Source: Enterococcus hirae ATCC 9790 (GTDB lineage: Bacteria; Bacillota; Bacilli; Lactobacillales; Enterococcaceae). From it: a stretch of 64,000 nucleotides of DNA. The translations under genes were made by a program, and so were the position numbers. Below, piece after piece: positions 41,692 to 51,411 of this stretch. The notes under the pieces are model-generated. The model was not told the DNA's origin. It was given only the letters and a program-made list of their open reading frames with translations, and did no database searches. The stretch's first letter is position 1. Each line of letters starts with the position of its first letter. The stretch covers positions 1,420,301 to 1,484,300 of the forward strand of contig NC_018081.1 in NCBI RefSeq assembly GCF_000271405.2, given 5' to 3'.

Positions 41692-41943
41692 CTATAAAAT
41701 AGTGAACAACGATTGAAAGAGATGATATATGGCCATACCACCTAGAATACTACTGATGATGGTCAAAAGGATTGTGACACTTTTAGAGGGCTTTGTTAAT
41801 GAAAGATAGTAATAGGCAAGCCCAATTTGAAGATTGAAGTAGAAAATAGCACTTCCAGATCTAAAATTAGGGAAAAGTGTCATAATAATATTTATACACA
41901 GTGATATCTTTAACAATTCTTTGTACCAATTCTTTTTAGCCAT
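41692..41943 (-). CDS. Small membrane protein, possible immunity protein of the Cys-rich bacteriocin locus
   Basis: 83 residues with two to three spans (LKISLCINIIMTLF, FNLQIGLAYYYLSL, ILLTIISSILGGMAIYHLF). It overlaps the thioredoxin-like gene by eight bases and is last in the operon, the usual place of a self-protection gene. Not recognised by sequence. Confidence 0.5.
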   Translation of the reverse strand: MAKKNWYKELLKISLCINIIMTLFPNFRSGSAIFYFNLQIGLAYYYLSLTKPSKSVTILLTIISSILGGMAIYHLFQSLFTIL

Positions 41944-42367
41944 TTAGGATAAACTCCTCGATTGCTTTTTCATTTTTTAGGCCAATTATTCGATCAATAA
42001 CTTTTCCATCCACAATTTTTATTATGGCCGGGATAGAATTAATTCCTAAGCTGTCAGCCATTATTTCCAACTTATCCTCATTCTCTTTACGAGCGTGATC
42101 TGTATTATAATATCCCATAGATTGGTGCTGGTTGTTTAGTACTTTTCGCAAAATAGGCTCAAATTCTTTACATTGGGGGCATGTAGGTCTCCCTACATAA
42201 ACAAATAAAGTATCCTTTCCATTCATTATTTTTTCTAAAGAAATACTATCCACTTCATATAAACCCTCTTTAGATGTTGCCATTTGAGTATAGACATATA
42301 AAATAGTAGGTAAACTACAAATAATTAAAATGAAACACATCAATTTTTTTGGATTAATATTTATCAT
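41936..42367 (-). CDS. Membrane-anchored thioredoxin-like protein (bacteriocin accessory type)
   Basis: 143 residues from the ATG at 42367 (a GTG two codons earlier is also possible). An N-terminal membrane anchor (LMCFILIICSLPTILYVY) then a thioredoxin fold with CPQC in VYVGRPTCPQCKEFEPIL and the cis-Pro loop INSIPAIIKI. Similar PedC-like proteins help disulfide formation in Cys-rich bacteriocins, which fits the six cysteines in the C-terminal domain of the preceding gene. Confidence 0.75.
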   Translation of the reverse strand: MININPKKLMCFILIICSLPTILYVYTQMATSKEGLYEVDSISLEKIMNGKDTLFVYVGRPTCPQCKEFEPILRKVLNNQHQSMGYYNTDHARKENEDKLEIMADSLGINSIPAIIKIVDGKVIDRIIGLKNEKAIEEFILNG

Positions 42368-42380
42368 AAACACAACCAGT

Positions 42381-43223
42381 TTATAATTTAAAACATGCGA
42401 CTACTCCACCGATGGCACCACCAGCAAGAGCGACAAAACCTGTTATACAAGCAGCACATACTAATGGAACTGCAAGACAAGCAGCAGCACATGTAGGGGC
42501 AATGATGTTAGCAACTGCACGGCTTATTCCTAAAACAATTGCTAGACAGGCTGCTTTTTCAGCCATTCCACGGGCTTGCTTCAAATGAAGAAACTCCCTT
42601 TGAACTTCTTGTAACTGTTTTTTCAATTCATTATTTGGTATAAATTTATCTTCAAGAATTTGGTGAGTCATTTCTTCGCCATTGGAAAATGTTCTAATCT
42701 CGAAAGTATCTTTTTCTGATTGAGTGATCAAAGATTCTTGGACTCCCTTAATGTTGTACATCATATCAAAGATTACCGTAACACTGCTGAATAGATTATA
42801 GTGTTCATTTGTGATTGGTACAGTCAATGAATAATAATCTTTATTTTCTCCATTTTCACTTATAATTTGTAACGCTGTAGCATTGTCCAATGTTAAATAT
42901 TTTTCTGAAACATGTAATTGAATAGTAGAGTCAAGTTTAGATGAAAATACGTCCATTAGTTTGTTTTTTTCTTTCGAGCTAATTTCTTTTGCTGTTTCAG
43001 ACAAAATGACCATATTTTTAACGATTGATGTAGCTTCTTTCGAATTTATACCAGGAACCGTCACTGGATTACTTTCAAAATAGGTACTAATCGTTTGTGT
43101 CATTGGCACATAGTCAGTCTCTTGAATCATCTCTGCATTGACAATCATAGAAAAGTTAGGAATGATAAAGGAAGCTAGAGTTATAACAGCAATAAGACTT
43201 ATAATGAATTTGTTTTTTAACAT
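42381..43223 (-). CDS. Secreted precursor with Cys-rich halocin C8-like C-terminal domain
   Basis: 280 residues. Signal peptide (MLKNKFIISLIAVITLASFI...VNA), a hydrophilic N-terminal domain to about 220, then a hydrophobic C-terminal domain with six Cys in about 50 residues: KAACLAI, IIAPTCAAACLAVPLVCAAC and GGVVACFKL. This resembles halocin C8-type bacteriocins, where an N-terminal portion gives immunity and the Cys-rich C-terminus is released. Cys number and spacing differ from the archaeal prototype, so the family is provisional. First gene of a three-gene operon with a thioredoxin-like protein. Confidence 0.65.
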   Translation of the reverse strand: MLKNKFIISLIAVITLASFIIPNFSMIVNAEMIQETDYVPMTQTISTYFESNPVTVPGINSKEATSIVKNMVILSETAKEISSKEKNKLMDVFSSKLDSTIQLHVSEKYLTLDNATALQIISENGENKDYYSLTVPITNEHYNLFSSVTVIFDMMYNIKGVQESLITQSEKDTFEIRTFSNGEEMTHQILEDKFIPNNELKKQLQEVQREFLHLKQARGMAEKAACLAIVLGISRAVANIIAPTCAAACLAVPLVCAACITGFVALAGGAIGGVVACFKL

Positions 43224-43522
43224 ATTTTTTTAATTCCTTTCGATGATCCAGTTTAAGTAAAAAATAGTTACTCTTAGTCGTGTGAATTCTTACATAACAT
43301 TTCTTTTTTGTACTTTGCAGTAAAAATAAGCACTTTATAACAATTTAGTGAATAAAACATAATCACCAAATAACTATATTCACAAATCTCCTGATATTTT
43401 CTCCTTTACTATTATTTAAAGCGCTTTTATTACTTGTATCCATAGTATAGAATGAAAACGAGTAAATTATTTTATATGGTATCAATAGTCACATTGAATT
43501 TAAAAAAGGAAGTGAACGACGA

Positions 43523-44413
43523 ATGGAAATTCATGAATTACTACGTAAATTTCGAAAGGAAAGGGGGTTATCTCAAAAAGAGTTAGCACATAAAATAACT
43601 TCTAGAGAATCTTTAGTAAAATACGAAAGTGGTAAAAATCAGATTCCATTGATTCCTTTATTAGCTTTTTTAAAAAAGATGAACATTGAGTTAGACGAAT
43701 GTTTATTTTATTTAAATAAAATAAACGGAAATCATCCAAGACAAAAGTTAAATCAGCTACTTAGTCAATTGGAAGATGTCCAGTTACCAATTGACGACCG
43801 ATTAAGAAATTTAGAATTAGATATCAAAAAAACAAAAAGCATTGTTGATAAGCGGAATTATCTAATAGCTAAAGGCTATCAATGGCATTTACTACCGAAT
43901 GATGAAAGAAAGTTTACCCTACATGATAAGGTTTATATCAAAGCGATCATGAACCATCTAGAAAAAGTAGCAGAATATGGTCGTTTTGAAATAGTCACAT
44001 TTACTTCACTGGCTTTTCTTTTTACAACAGAATTTATTCAAATGCAAGCTTCGAAAGTAGAAAGAATGGGTGATAACGAAAATTTTCTCTCTTCACTTTG
44101 CACGTTGTATCATGTTCTCTTTCTTTTAATGCTAGAAAGAAAAGAAAGCGGCTATTCAAAAGAATATCTAGAAAAATTAAAGATGGTTCGAGGTAGACTA
44201 GTGACACCACAAAAAACAGAGGTACACGAAAGGTTTGACGATTTGCTACTGAATAGCTTGGTCGAGCGTACAGCTAATCCTAAGCAATTAACAGATTTTT
44301 TTATGGGGATTAGGTTAATTGGTGCAACTCAACTTGAAGAGGAGTTTCTTTTAGCTTTAAAAAAATATGAGAGACTTTATGGTCTTTCTCTTTTACCTTC
44401 AATTATAGAATAA
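43523..44413 (+). CDS. Rgg-like HTH regulator divergent from the bacteriocin locus
   Basis: 296 residues: N-terminal cro/cI HTH (IHELLRKFRKERGLSQKELAHKI) and a long all-helical C-terminal region like the TPR-type peptide-sensing domain of Rgg/MutR regulators. It is transcribed away from the Cys-rich precursor gene with a 300-base gap. This layout suggests control of that operon, perhaps by a peptide. I found no convincing pheromone gene beside it. It is similar in architecture to the regulator at 57937-58809. Confidence 0.75.
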   Translation: MEIHELLRKFRKERGLSQKELAHKITSRESLVKYESGKNQIPLIPLLAFLKKMNIELDECLFYLNKINGNHPRQKLNQLLSQLEDVQLPIDDRLRNLELDIKKTKSIVDKRNYLIAKGYQWHLLPNDERKFTLHDKVYIKAIMNHLEKVAEYGRFEIVTFTSLAFLFTTEFIQMQASKVERMGDNENFLSSLCTLYHVLFLLMLERKESGYSKEYLEKLKMVRGRLVTPQKTEVHERFDDLLLNSLVERTANPKQLTDFFMGIRLIGATQLEEEFLLALKKYERLYGLSLLPSIIE

Positions 44414-44615
44414 AAACCGTTGGTAGTAAGGAAGTTTTGGGCAGCTAAGCTATTTAAAGATGAGCTAGGGATGAAATGTTTTGCTTTTGTTTTTTTATGA
44501 AGAAGTATAGTTTTGATAACCATTTACATATAAAGTGAGTCATGTCGCAAAGACGTTGTTCATGTTTTAGGAGTGAATGAATAGGTTCTTTTAATGCTTT
44601 TCTCTAATAAAATAA

Positions 44616-44664
44616 TAACTGTCCCACAAAAGTTAGTGAAAAACTAGCTCTTGAGGGACAGTTA
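44616..44664. terminator. Hairpin between converging genes
   Basis: TAACTGTCCC and GGGACAGTTA with an inner ACTAGCT-type region; the minus-strand side is T-rich, so it probably ends the ABC exporter transcript. Confidence 0.6.
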
Positions 44665-44696
44665 CACTGATTTATTACAACTACTTTTTGATTGAG

Positions 44697-46463
44697 TTAA
44701 CTATTTTTAGTAAACTGCGCTTGATATAGTTGATGATAGTACCCGTCTTTTTGTAGTAATTCATCGTGGGTACCCATCTCAACGATGGCGCCTTGCTCCA
44801 TGACTAAGATTTGATCGGCATTTTTGATTGTCGATAAACGGTGGGCAATCACAAAGCTCGTTTTGCCTTCCATCATTGTTAAAAAGGCATCTTGAATTTT
44901 CTTTTCCGTCAAAGTATCGACTGAACTAGTTGCTTCATCTAGGATCAACATGGGAGGGTTGCTGATCATTGTACGGGCGATCGTTAACAATTGTCTTTGT
45001 CCGTCAGAGATTTTCAGACCTTGTCCGCCGATTTTTGTTGCTAACTTTTCAGGCAAGCGTTCCACAAATTCATACATATACGAAGCTTTGAGTGCTTGAT
45101 TGATTTCTTCATCACTAGCATCTGGATTGCCATACTGTAGATTTTCTTTTAACGTACTGTCAAAGAGCCAAGTATCTTGTAAAACCATACCAAAGCTTTT
45201 TCGCAAGCTATCTCTTTGGATATCTCGAATATCATACCCGTCGATCGTAATGGTTCCACCTGTCGCATCATAAAAACGCATCAACAGGTTAACTAACGTG
45301 GATTTACCAGCACCAGTCTTACCTACAATCGCAATCGTTTGCCCTGGTTTAGCAACAAAACTGAAATTTTCGATCAATCGTTGACTTGGTTCATAAGAAA
45401 AGGATACATGATTGAACGCTACTTCACCTTTGATTGTTGCTGGATTCAACGCATAAGCATTAGGTTCATCTGGCGTTTCTTCGGGTTGATCGATGAGTTC
45501 AAAGGCACGTTCTAATCCAGAAAAAGCGGTTTGGATCTGTGTCGTGATTCCAGAAAGTTCAATAAACGGTTTAGAAAACTGACTAGAATAGATCGTGAAA
45601 CTAGAGATCACACCGACTGTAATGGCTGAGCCACTTCTTAATGCTAGTAAACCACCAACTAATCCAATCGAAAGATAAGCTAAGTGATCCACAAAACGAG
45701 AAGACGGATTCGTCAAAGAAGAAGAAAATTGGGCACGTTGTCCTTTTTGATAAAGATCAGTGTTCAATGCTTGGAATTGTCGTTGATTCATTTCTTCTTG
45801 TTGAAAGGCTTTGACGATTTTTTGATTCCCAATCCGTTCGGTAACAAAGCCAGAGATATTCCCGATAATCTTTTGTTGATTGTCAAAGTCGTTTTGTGAT
45901 GCACGGGCAACGATCCAACTCACAAGAAAAATGATCGGTGTGGAGCAAATCACGACGAGTGTCAATAACGGGCTAAGGCGTAACATAAATATAAAAGACA
46001 AGACGATGATAGCCACGCCGGCAAACATTTGGTTAAACGCCGCAGAGATCGCAATGGAAATATTATCCATATCGTTGGTAAAACGACTAACGATATTCCC
46101 GTGTGAATTTTGATCATAGTAACGAAGCGGTAATTTATTCAAACGTGCAAAGGCATCTTTTCTTAATTTTGCTACGGAAAGATAAGCCAAGCGATTACTT
46201 AAGACTTGGATTAGCCATTGACTGATCACGTTGATCAATACGATCCCGCCAAATAATAATAAGAGGTGGAACAATTGAGCAAATCGAACTTGACCTGCGC
46301 CGATCATTTGGTCAATACTTTGACCAATCTGTAAAGTCATTACCACAGTAGCGATCCCGTTGATGATCCCTAAAAGGATCGCAAACCAGATATCTTTTGA
46401 ATAGGCTGTAAGGTAAGGAACGAATCGTTTGAGGGTTTTCCAGGATAATTTTTTTGTTTTCAT
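44697..46463 (-). CDS. Heterodimeric ABC exporter subunit with the intact catalytic Glu
   Basis: 588 residues from the ATG at 46463 (AGGAGGAAG upstream; a longer frame overlaps the partner gene). Six-span ABC exporter domain, then the ATPase: Walker A GKTGAGKST, Walker B MLILDEATSSVDT with catalytic Glu, but a degenerate signature ISDGQRQLL in place of LSGGQ. Pairs with the upstream gene as in LmrCD/EfrCD multidrug exporters. Substrate cannot be inferred. Confidence 0.9.
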   Translation of the reverse strand: MKTKKLSWKTLKRFVPYLTAYSKDIWFAILLGIINGIATVVMTLQIGQSIDQMIGAGQVRFAQLFHLLLLFGGIVLINVISQWLIQVLSNRLAYLSVAKLRKDAFARLNKLPLRYYDQNSHGNIVSRFTNDMDNISIAISAAFNQMFAGVAIIVLSFIFMLRLSPLLTLVVICSTPIIFLVSWIVARASQNDFDNQQKIIGNISGFVTERIGNQKIVKAFQQEEMNQRQFQALNTDLYQKGQRAQFSSSLTNPSSRFVDHLAYLSIGLVGGLLALRSGSAITVGVISSFTIYSSQFSKPFIELSGITTQIQTAFSGLERAFELIDQPEETPDEPNAYALNPATIKGEVAFNHVSFSYEPSQRLIENFSFVAKPGQTIAIVGKTGAGKSTLVNLLMRFYDATGGTITIDGYDIRDIQRDSLRKSFGMVLQDTWLFDSTLKENLQYGNPDASDEEINQALKASYMYEFVERLPEKLATKIGGQGLKISDGQRQLLTIARTMISNPPMLILDEATSSVDTLTEKKIQDAFLTMMEGKTSFVIAHRLSTIKNADQILVMEQGAIVEMGTHDELLQKDGYYHQLYQAQFTKNS

Positions 46464-46464
46464 C

Positions 46465-48180
46465 TTATTCTTCCTCCTGTGATGCGACGATTTCGCGATA
46501 CTCAACGGAATCCTTCAATAAATCTTCATGTTTCCCTTGCGCAACGATCTTTCCTTGATCCATCACGAGGATCTTATGTGCTTCTTGAATCGAGCGGATT
46601 CGTTGAGAAATAATAATGACTGTCGTATCTAATGAGGTTTGTAATGCTTTTCTTAAGTTAAGATCGGTTTGATAATCTAACGCGCTTAAAGAATCATCTA
46701 AAATCAATAATTCAGGTTTGGCAATTAACGCACGTGCAATCGTTAGCCGTTGTTTTTGACCGCCAGAAAAGTTTTTTCCGTTTTCCATTACCTTTGTTTC
46801 TAATCCTTTAGGAAGTTGTCGAACAAAATCTTCTGCTTGAGCAATTCTAAGAGCTTCCCAACATTCTTCATCTGTGGCATCTTCTTTTCCCCATTGAAGG
46901 TTTTCACGGATGGTTCCAGTGAATAGAACAGCGGTTTGAGGAACTTGTGAGATTTGGCTTCTTAAAGGATCAAGTTTCCATGAGCGAACATCCACGTCAT
47001 CAAAAGCGACGGAACCTGCGCTGACGTCATAGAAACGTGGAATCAATTGAGTTAAAGTTGTTTTTCCGCTACCGGTTGGTCCAATGATCCCCAAAACCGT
47101 GTTTCGTTTCAAAGCAAAAGTAATGTCTTGTAAAGATAATCCTGATTTTTCAGTATAACGAAAGTCGACATGTTCAAATTGAACGATATTTTCGGATTGG
47201 AAATTCGGTGTCAAGGCATCTTCTGCATCTGTCAGTGTAATGTCAGTTTCTAGGACTTCTTTGACCCGATTACCTGAAGCTTCGGCCCGGGTAAAGATAA
47301 CGACCAGGTTAGATACGACGATCAATGCCAGTAACATTTGATTCATGTAATTGATCAACGCAAGGACTTGACCTTGTTGCAAATGTCCGATATTGACTTT
47401 GATCCCACCAACAGTCAATAAACAAATAATACCGATATTCATGATCAATGTGGTAGCCGGTGATAAGAGAGCTGAGATGTTTGAAACACGTAAATAGTTT
47501 TTAGCTAATTCATCGGTGTCCTCATCAAAAGTATCAATTTCTGTTTTTGTGCGGGAGAATGCCCGAATTACACGAACACCGCTTAGATTTTGACTAACCG
47601 TTTCATTTAAACGATCCAGTTTTTCTTGGACTTTTTGGTACAGTGGAATTGTTTTTTTGATGATAAAGTATAAAATGATTGAAAAAATCGGTAGGATAGC
47701 TAAGAAAAACAAGCCGATTTCCCAGTCAATCACAAAGGCCATGACGACTGAACCGATACTTAGAAATGGCGCACGGATCAATAAACGGATTACCATGGCT
47801 AATGCTAATTGGAGTTGGTTGATGTCGTTCGTCATTCGAGTGATCAATGTATCTGTACCAAAATGATTTAATTCACTATGTGAAAAGGAATTGATTTTCT
47901 TGATTAGTTGATTTCTAAGCTCAGTACCAAATCCTTGTGAAGCTATTGAAGCATAATATTGACAAATGATCGCACAAATCAATCCAACAACTGACATCAC
48001 GACCATCCAGATCCCCATTTGGATGATCACACCACGATCATTCATCTTTAGACCGTTATCAATCAATGAGGCCATCAATAATGGCAAAATCAATTCAAAG
48101 ACAGCTTCTAAGAATTTAAAAACGGGACCCAGAATGATTTGTTTACGGTAATCTTTTGCATAACGCAATAACTGAATCAT
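46465..48180 (-). CDS. Heterodimeric ABC exporter subunit with degenerate Walker B
   Basis: 571 residues. Membrane domain followed by the ATPase: Walker A GPTGSGKTT, intact FSGGQKQR signature, but Walker B reads LLILDDSLSALD with Asp in place of the catalytic Glu. Together with the SDGQ signature of the partner this gives one degenerate and one competent ATP site, typical for heterodimeric exporters such as EfrCD. Separated from the partner start by one base. Confidence 0.9.
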   Translation of the reverse strand: MIQLLRYAKDYRKQIILGPVFKFLEAVFELILPLLMASLIDNGLKMNDRGVIIQMGIWMVVMSVVGLICAIICQYYASIASQGFGTELRNQLIKKINSFSHSELNHFGTDTLITRMTNDINQLQLALAMVIRLLIRAPFLSIGSVVMAFVIDWEIGLFFLAILPIFSIILYFIIKKTIPLYQKVQEKLDRLNETVSQNLSGVRVIRAFSRTKTEIDTFDEDTDELAKNYLRVSNISALLSPATTLIMNIGIICLLTVGGIKVNIGHLQQGQVLALINYMNQMLLALIVVSNLVVIFTRAEASGNRVKEVLETDITLTDAEDALTPNFQSENIVQFEHVDFRYTEKSGLSLQDITFALKRNTVLGIIGPTGSGKTTLTQLIPRFYDVSAGSVAFDDVDVRSWKLDPLRSQISQVPQTAVLFTGTIRENLQWGKEDATDEECWEALRIAQAEDFVRQLPKGLETKVMENGKNFSGGQKQRLTIARALIAKPELLILDDSLSALDYQTDLNLRKALQTSLDTTVIIISQRIRSIQEAHKILVMDQGKIVAQGKHEDLLKDSVEYREIVASQEEE

Positions 48181-48521
48181 ATGATTCCTCCTAAAATATA
48201 TTTACCATTAGCTAAGAGAATTTTTAAGAAAAAGCCAAATAAATTTTCTCGAATTTCTTTCTTAGCTACTTAAACGGTAGGCACGGATTTAAGAGAAAGG
48301 GGAGTCAGTTGAAAGAAATTTCTGTCTATTTTACATTGATGACCCTTTTTCTTAAACGAGTACTTTCCTATGTATAAGTAGGTACTCTCACATTGTATCT
48401 TATGAAATTTAGAATGAAAAGTGAATAAGCCTTTTCATAAATGAAACTTTGAAGTGAATTAGCAAAAAAAGTCATTGACGAATCTCGTTTGTTTCTCCTT
48501 CTTTTTAGATAAAAATAGCTA

Positions 48522-48549
48522 TTGACAAAATGAATGCGTTTCCTATGAT
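48522..48549 (+). promoter_or_regulatory. gfrR promoter with embedded cre site
   Basis: TTGACA (48522-48527), 16 bases, TATGAT (48544-48549). Between them TGAATGCGTTTCCT (48531-48544) matches the cre consensus at 13 of 14 positions, predicting repression by CcpA. Confidence 0.65.
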
Positions 48550-48566
48550 GGAGAAGAGGTGAGAGA

Positions 48567-51335
48567 ATGTTAAAAGAAGAAATCCAAGATTATTTAGAAA
48601 ATCAAACGGCATTTATCGATTTAGCACAATTAAGTGATGTTTTTACAGCGAAATATTTAGCAGCATACTTTAAAGTGAAACGTAATACGGTCAGTCATTA
48701 TCTTAATCAATTAAATGAAGCTGGCATTTTGGTTAAGATCAATTCTCGTCCGGTCTATTACTTTCATAAAATGGCTTTTGAACAGCAATTTTTTGCTTTA
48801 AGTAAAACGTATTATGCCTCAACTGAAGAAATTAGGGCTGAACAGCCTATTTTTTCAAGAAGTAAAGATCTTTTTTCTTTAGTGATCGGTCACGAAGCAA
48901 GCCTGAAAGAAAGCATTGAACAAATCAAAACAGCTCTTTTTTATCCAGATGGTGGGCTACCTGTGTTATTAACTGGAGAAAGTGGTACAGGGAAAAGCTT
49001 CTTAGTCAATATCGTTTATCAATACTGTTTAGAACATGATCTCTTACCAGAAAATGCGCCTTTCGTGACGTTGAATTGTGCTCAATATGCCGACAATCCA
49101 GAATTGTTGACGAGTAATTTATTTGGATATGTCAGTGGAGCATACACCGGTGCGACACAAGATAAGGTTGGCGCTTTTGAGGCAGCCGATGGGGGATTAT
49201 TATTTTTAGATGAAGTTCATCGACTTAGCCCTGAAGGACAAGAAAAATTGTTTACGTATCTGGATCAAGGGATTATTTATCGAATGGGAGAAACGAATCA
49301 GGGGAAAAAAGTCGATGTTCGGCTCTTCTTTGCTACGACTGAAGAAGTCACCAAACATTTTCTGCCCACTTTTATGCGTCGGATTCCTTTTAAGATTGAT
49401 CTGCCTTCTTTACGTGCTCGTGGAAAAGAAGAACGATTGGAGCTGATTTATTCTTTTTTCTTAAATGAACAAAGAAAAATCGAGCGTCCAATGAAAGTGA
49501 GTGGTCAAGTGCTGTCATTATTGACGAACCAAAGTTTTTCAGGCAACATCGGTGAATTGAAAAATAGCGTAAAAGTAGCTGTAGCCAAAGCATTCGCTGA
49601 ACAAAAAGAGGAAGAGAGCCTATCGATCAAACTCCAACATTTACAAAGATATCTTTTGAAGGTTCCCCATCAAGACAGCCCAGCCCAATCAGCTGTGTGG
49701 ATCACTGAGAAAAAAGAATTAGCTCATTTGGTTGAAAAAAGACAACCAGAACAGGAGCGAATGATCCGCTGCTTTGAACAACTATTATTGACCTTTAAGA
49801 AAAATGGCGCAACAGTAAGTAACTGTGAGGAAAAATTAAAAGAAGAAGTCGTTTATTTATTTGATTTTTTACTCTTTGAAACGAGTCGCCAAGAAAAACA
49901 TGAACTACTAGTCTACTGGTTGCACTCCATTCGAGAAACGCTAAAACAAATGGAAAGTGCCTATCAGATCAAGTTTGATGGTAACAGCGTATATGCGCTA
50001 AGTTATTATCTCTATCAAAGAAGCACAGTAAAGTGGTTACCAGAAGATGGAGAAATCGAACAATTGATCAAGGAACTAGACCGCCAGTTAGAACTAATGT
50101 ATCCAGCAAACTATCACTACGCCCATCGGATCTTGGAATTGACACAAGCTAAGTTAGATTTAGAAGTTACTTTATTAGATCATATTTTATTAACGATCTA
50201 TTTGAGACGGACGAAATGGACAAAAGAACAAAGTGTGCCTAAAGCAATCATTGCTGCTCATGGTTATGCTACCGCTAGTAGTATGGCAAACGTCGCTAAT
50301 CGACTGTTGGGAAATGATCTGTTTGAATCCTTTGATATGCCCTTAGATGTGACACCCCAACAAATTGCGGATGAAATGATCGATTACAGTAATCGTCATG
50401 ATATCTCTAATGGACTGATCATTTTAGTTGATATGGGCTCGCTAAAAGAAATCCATCAACTATTCAAAGATCAGGTCTTTGCCCCAATCGTTATTTTGAA
50501 TAATGTGACAACACCATTAGTTATCAGTATTGGAGAAAAAATGCAAAAAATGACTGATCTGGAAGAAATCGTCAAGGAAGCGGTGGCCTCCTTGGAAGCA
50601 GAGTGGACGATCATTTACCCTCAAAAAAATAAACAAAAAGCATTACTGATCACTTGCATGACGGGGATCGGAACGGCTGTCCATATGAGTGAACTACTTG
50701 AAAAAAGTTTACCAGCAAACAGCGCACTTAAAATCATCCCTTATGAATACCAAGTATTAACACAAAGAAAATTAACGGAATCGGTTTTTTCGATGTACGA
50801 TGTGATTGGCATCATTGGGACAACGAATCCTCAAATCGACACGATGCCATATCTTTCGTTAGAGTCATTGATTTCAGGAGAGAAAATGGATGAACTTGTT
50901 CAATGGCTGGCTCCTATTTTTTCATTGAAAGAACAAGCTAACTTTGATCAGCAATTTGTCCGAAATTTTTCATTAGAAAAAGTACTGGAGTCGGTGACGA
51001 TCCTTGATACAGAAAAAGTGATGACAGAAATCGAGTTGTTTATGCGTGAATTGGAGATGCGTTTTGATAAGAACATCACGACGCCACAAAAGATCGCCCT
51101 TTTTGTCCATGTCAGTTGTTTGATCGAGCGATTGATCAGGCAGATCCCGATTGAAAGTTACCATGGTCAAGAACAGTTGTTACAGTGTCAAAAAGAAACC
51201 TTGGATCGAATCAAAGAAGCATTTAGTGTCATCGAAGAACATTATAGTGTCACGATCCCACCATCAGAAGTCGCTTATATTTATGATATTCTCGAAAATG
51301 TAGAGGATAAAATAGGCTCAGAAGAAGAATTTTAA
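48567..51335 (+). CDS. gfrR: Sigma-54-dependent PTS-linked activator (LevR/GfrR type)
   Basis: 922 residues: N-terminal HTH (YFKVKRNTVSHYLNQLNEAG), a sigma-54 AAA+ domain with Walker A TGESGTGKS, the sigma-54 contact loop GAYTGA and FLDEVHRL, then PRD and EIIA/EIIB-like modules (AIIAAHGYATASSMANVANR; LLITCMTGIGTAVHM). Regulated by PTS phosphorylation in the LevR family. The operon behind it has a sigma-54 promoter, and gene order equals Salmonella gfrRABCDEF except for regulator position. Name is by context. Confidence 0.88.
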   Translation: MLKEEIQDYLENQTAFIDLAQLSDVFTAKYLAAYFKVKRNTVSHYLNQLNEAGILVKINSRPVYYFHKMAFEQQFFALSKTYYASTEEIRAEQPIFSRSKDLFSLVIGHEASLKESIEQIKTALFYPDGGLPVLLTGESGTGKSFLVNIVYQYCLEHDLLPENAPFVTLNCAQYADNPELLTSNLFGYVSGAYTGATQDKVGAFEAADGGLLFLDEVHRLSPEGQEKLFTYLDQGIIYRMGETNQGKKVDVRLFFATTEEVTKHFLPTFMRRIPFKIDLPSLRARGKEERLELIYSFFLNEQRKIERPMKVSGQVLSLLTNQSFSGNIGELKNSVKVAVAKAFAEQKEEESLSIKLQHLQRYLLKVPHQDSPAQSAVWITEKKELAHLVEKRQPEQERMIRCFEQLLLTFKKNGATVSNCEEKLKEEVVYLFDFLLFETSRQEKHELLVYWLHSIRETLKQMESAYQIKFDGNSVYALSYYLYQRSTVKWLPEDGEIEQLIKELDRQLELMYPANYHYAHRILELTQAKLDLEVTLLDHILLTIYLRRTKWTKEQSVPKAIIAAHGYATASSMANVANRLLGNDLFESFDMPLDVTPQQIADEMIDYSNRHDISNGLIILVDMGSLKEIHQLFKDQVFAPIVILNNVTTPLVISIGEKMQKMTDLEEIVKEAVASLEAEWTIIYPQKNKQKALLITCMTGIGTAVHMSELLEKSLPANSALKIIPYEYQVLTQRKLTESVFSMYDVIGIIGTTNPQIDTMPYLSLESLISGEKMDELVQWLAPIFSLKEQANFDQQFVRNFSLEKVLESVTILDTEKVMTEIELFMRELEMRFDKNITTPQKIALFVHVSCLIERLIRQIPIESYHGQEQLLQCQKETLDRIKEAFSVIEEHYSVTIPPSEVAYIYDILENVEDKIGSEEEF

Positions 51336-51340
51336 TCGTA

Positions 51341-51377
51341 AGCAAGATACCGCCACTATGTTGGCACGTATCTTGCT
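51341..51377 (+). promoter_or_regulatory. Sigma-54 promoter in a perfect inverted repeat
   Basis: TTGGCACGTATCTTGCT (51361-51377) fits the -24/-12 consensus TGGCAC-N5-TTGCW exactly. Its downstream half is one arm of a 10-bp inverted repeat AGCAAGATAC (51341-51350) / GTATCTTGCT (51368-51377), followed by a T-rich stretch, which can act as the terminator of gfrR. Confidence 0.9.
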
Positions 51378-51411
51378 TTATTTGTAGTGAGAGTAAGAAA
51401 GAGGTGGAAAC

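Noticed and set aside
43420..43433. cre-like AAAGCGCTTTT between the bacteriocin-like locus and its regulator
   Set aside because: It differs from the consensus at two key positions and is not placed on a recognisable promoter.
43452..43586. Short frame MKTSKLFYMVS... before the Rgg-like gene as a pheromone (SHP) gene
   Set aside because: No good RBS, it overlaps the regulator start, and its end is charged rather than a hydrophobic pheromone tail.
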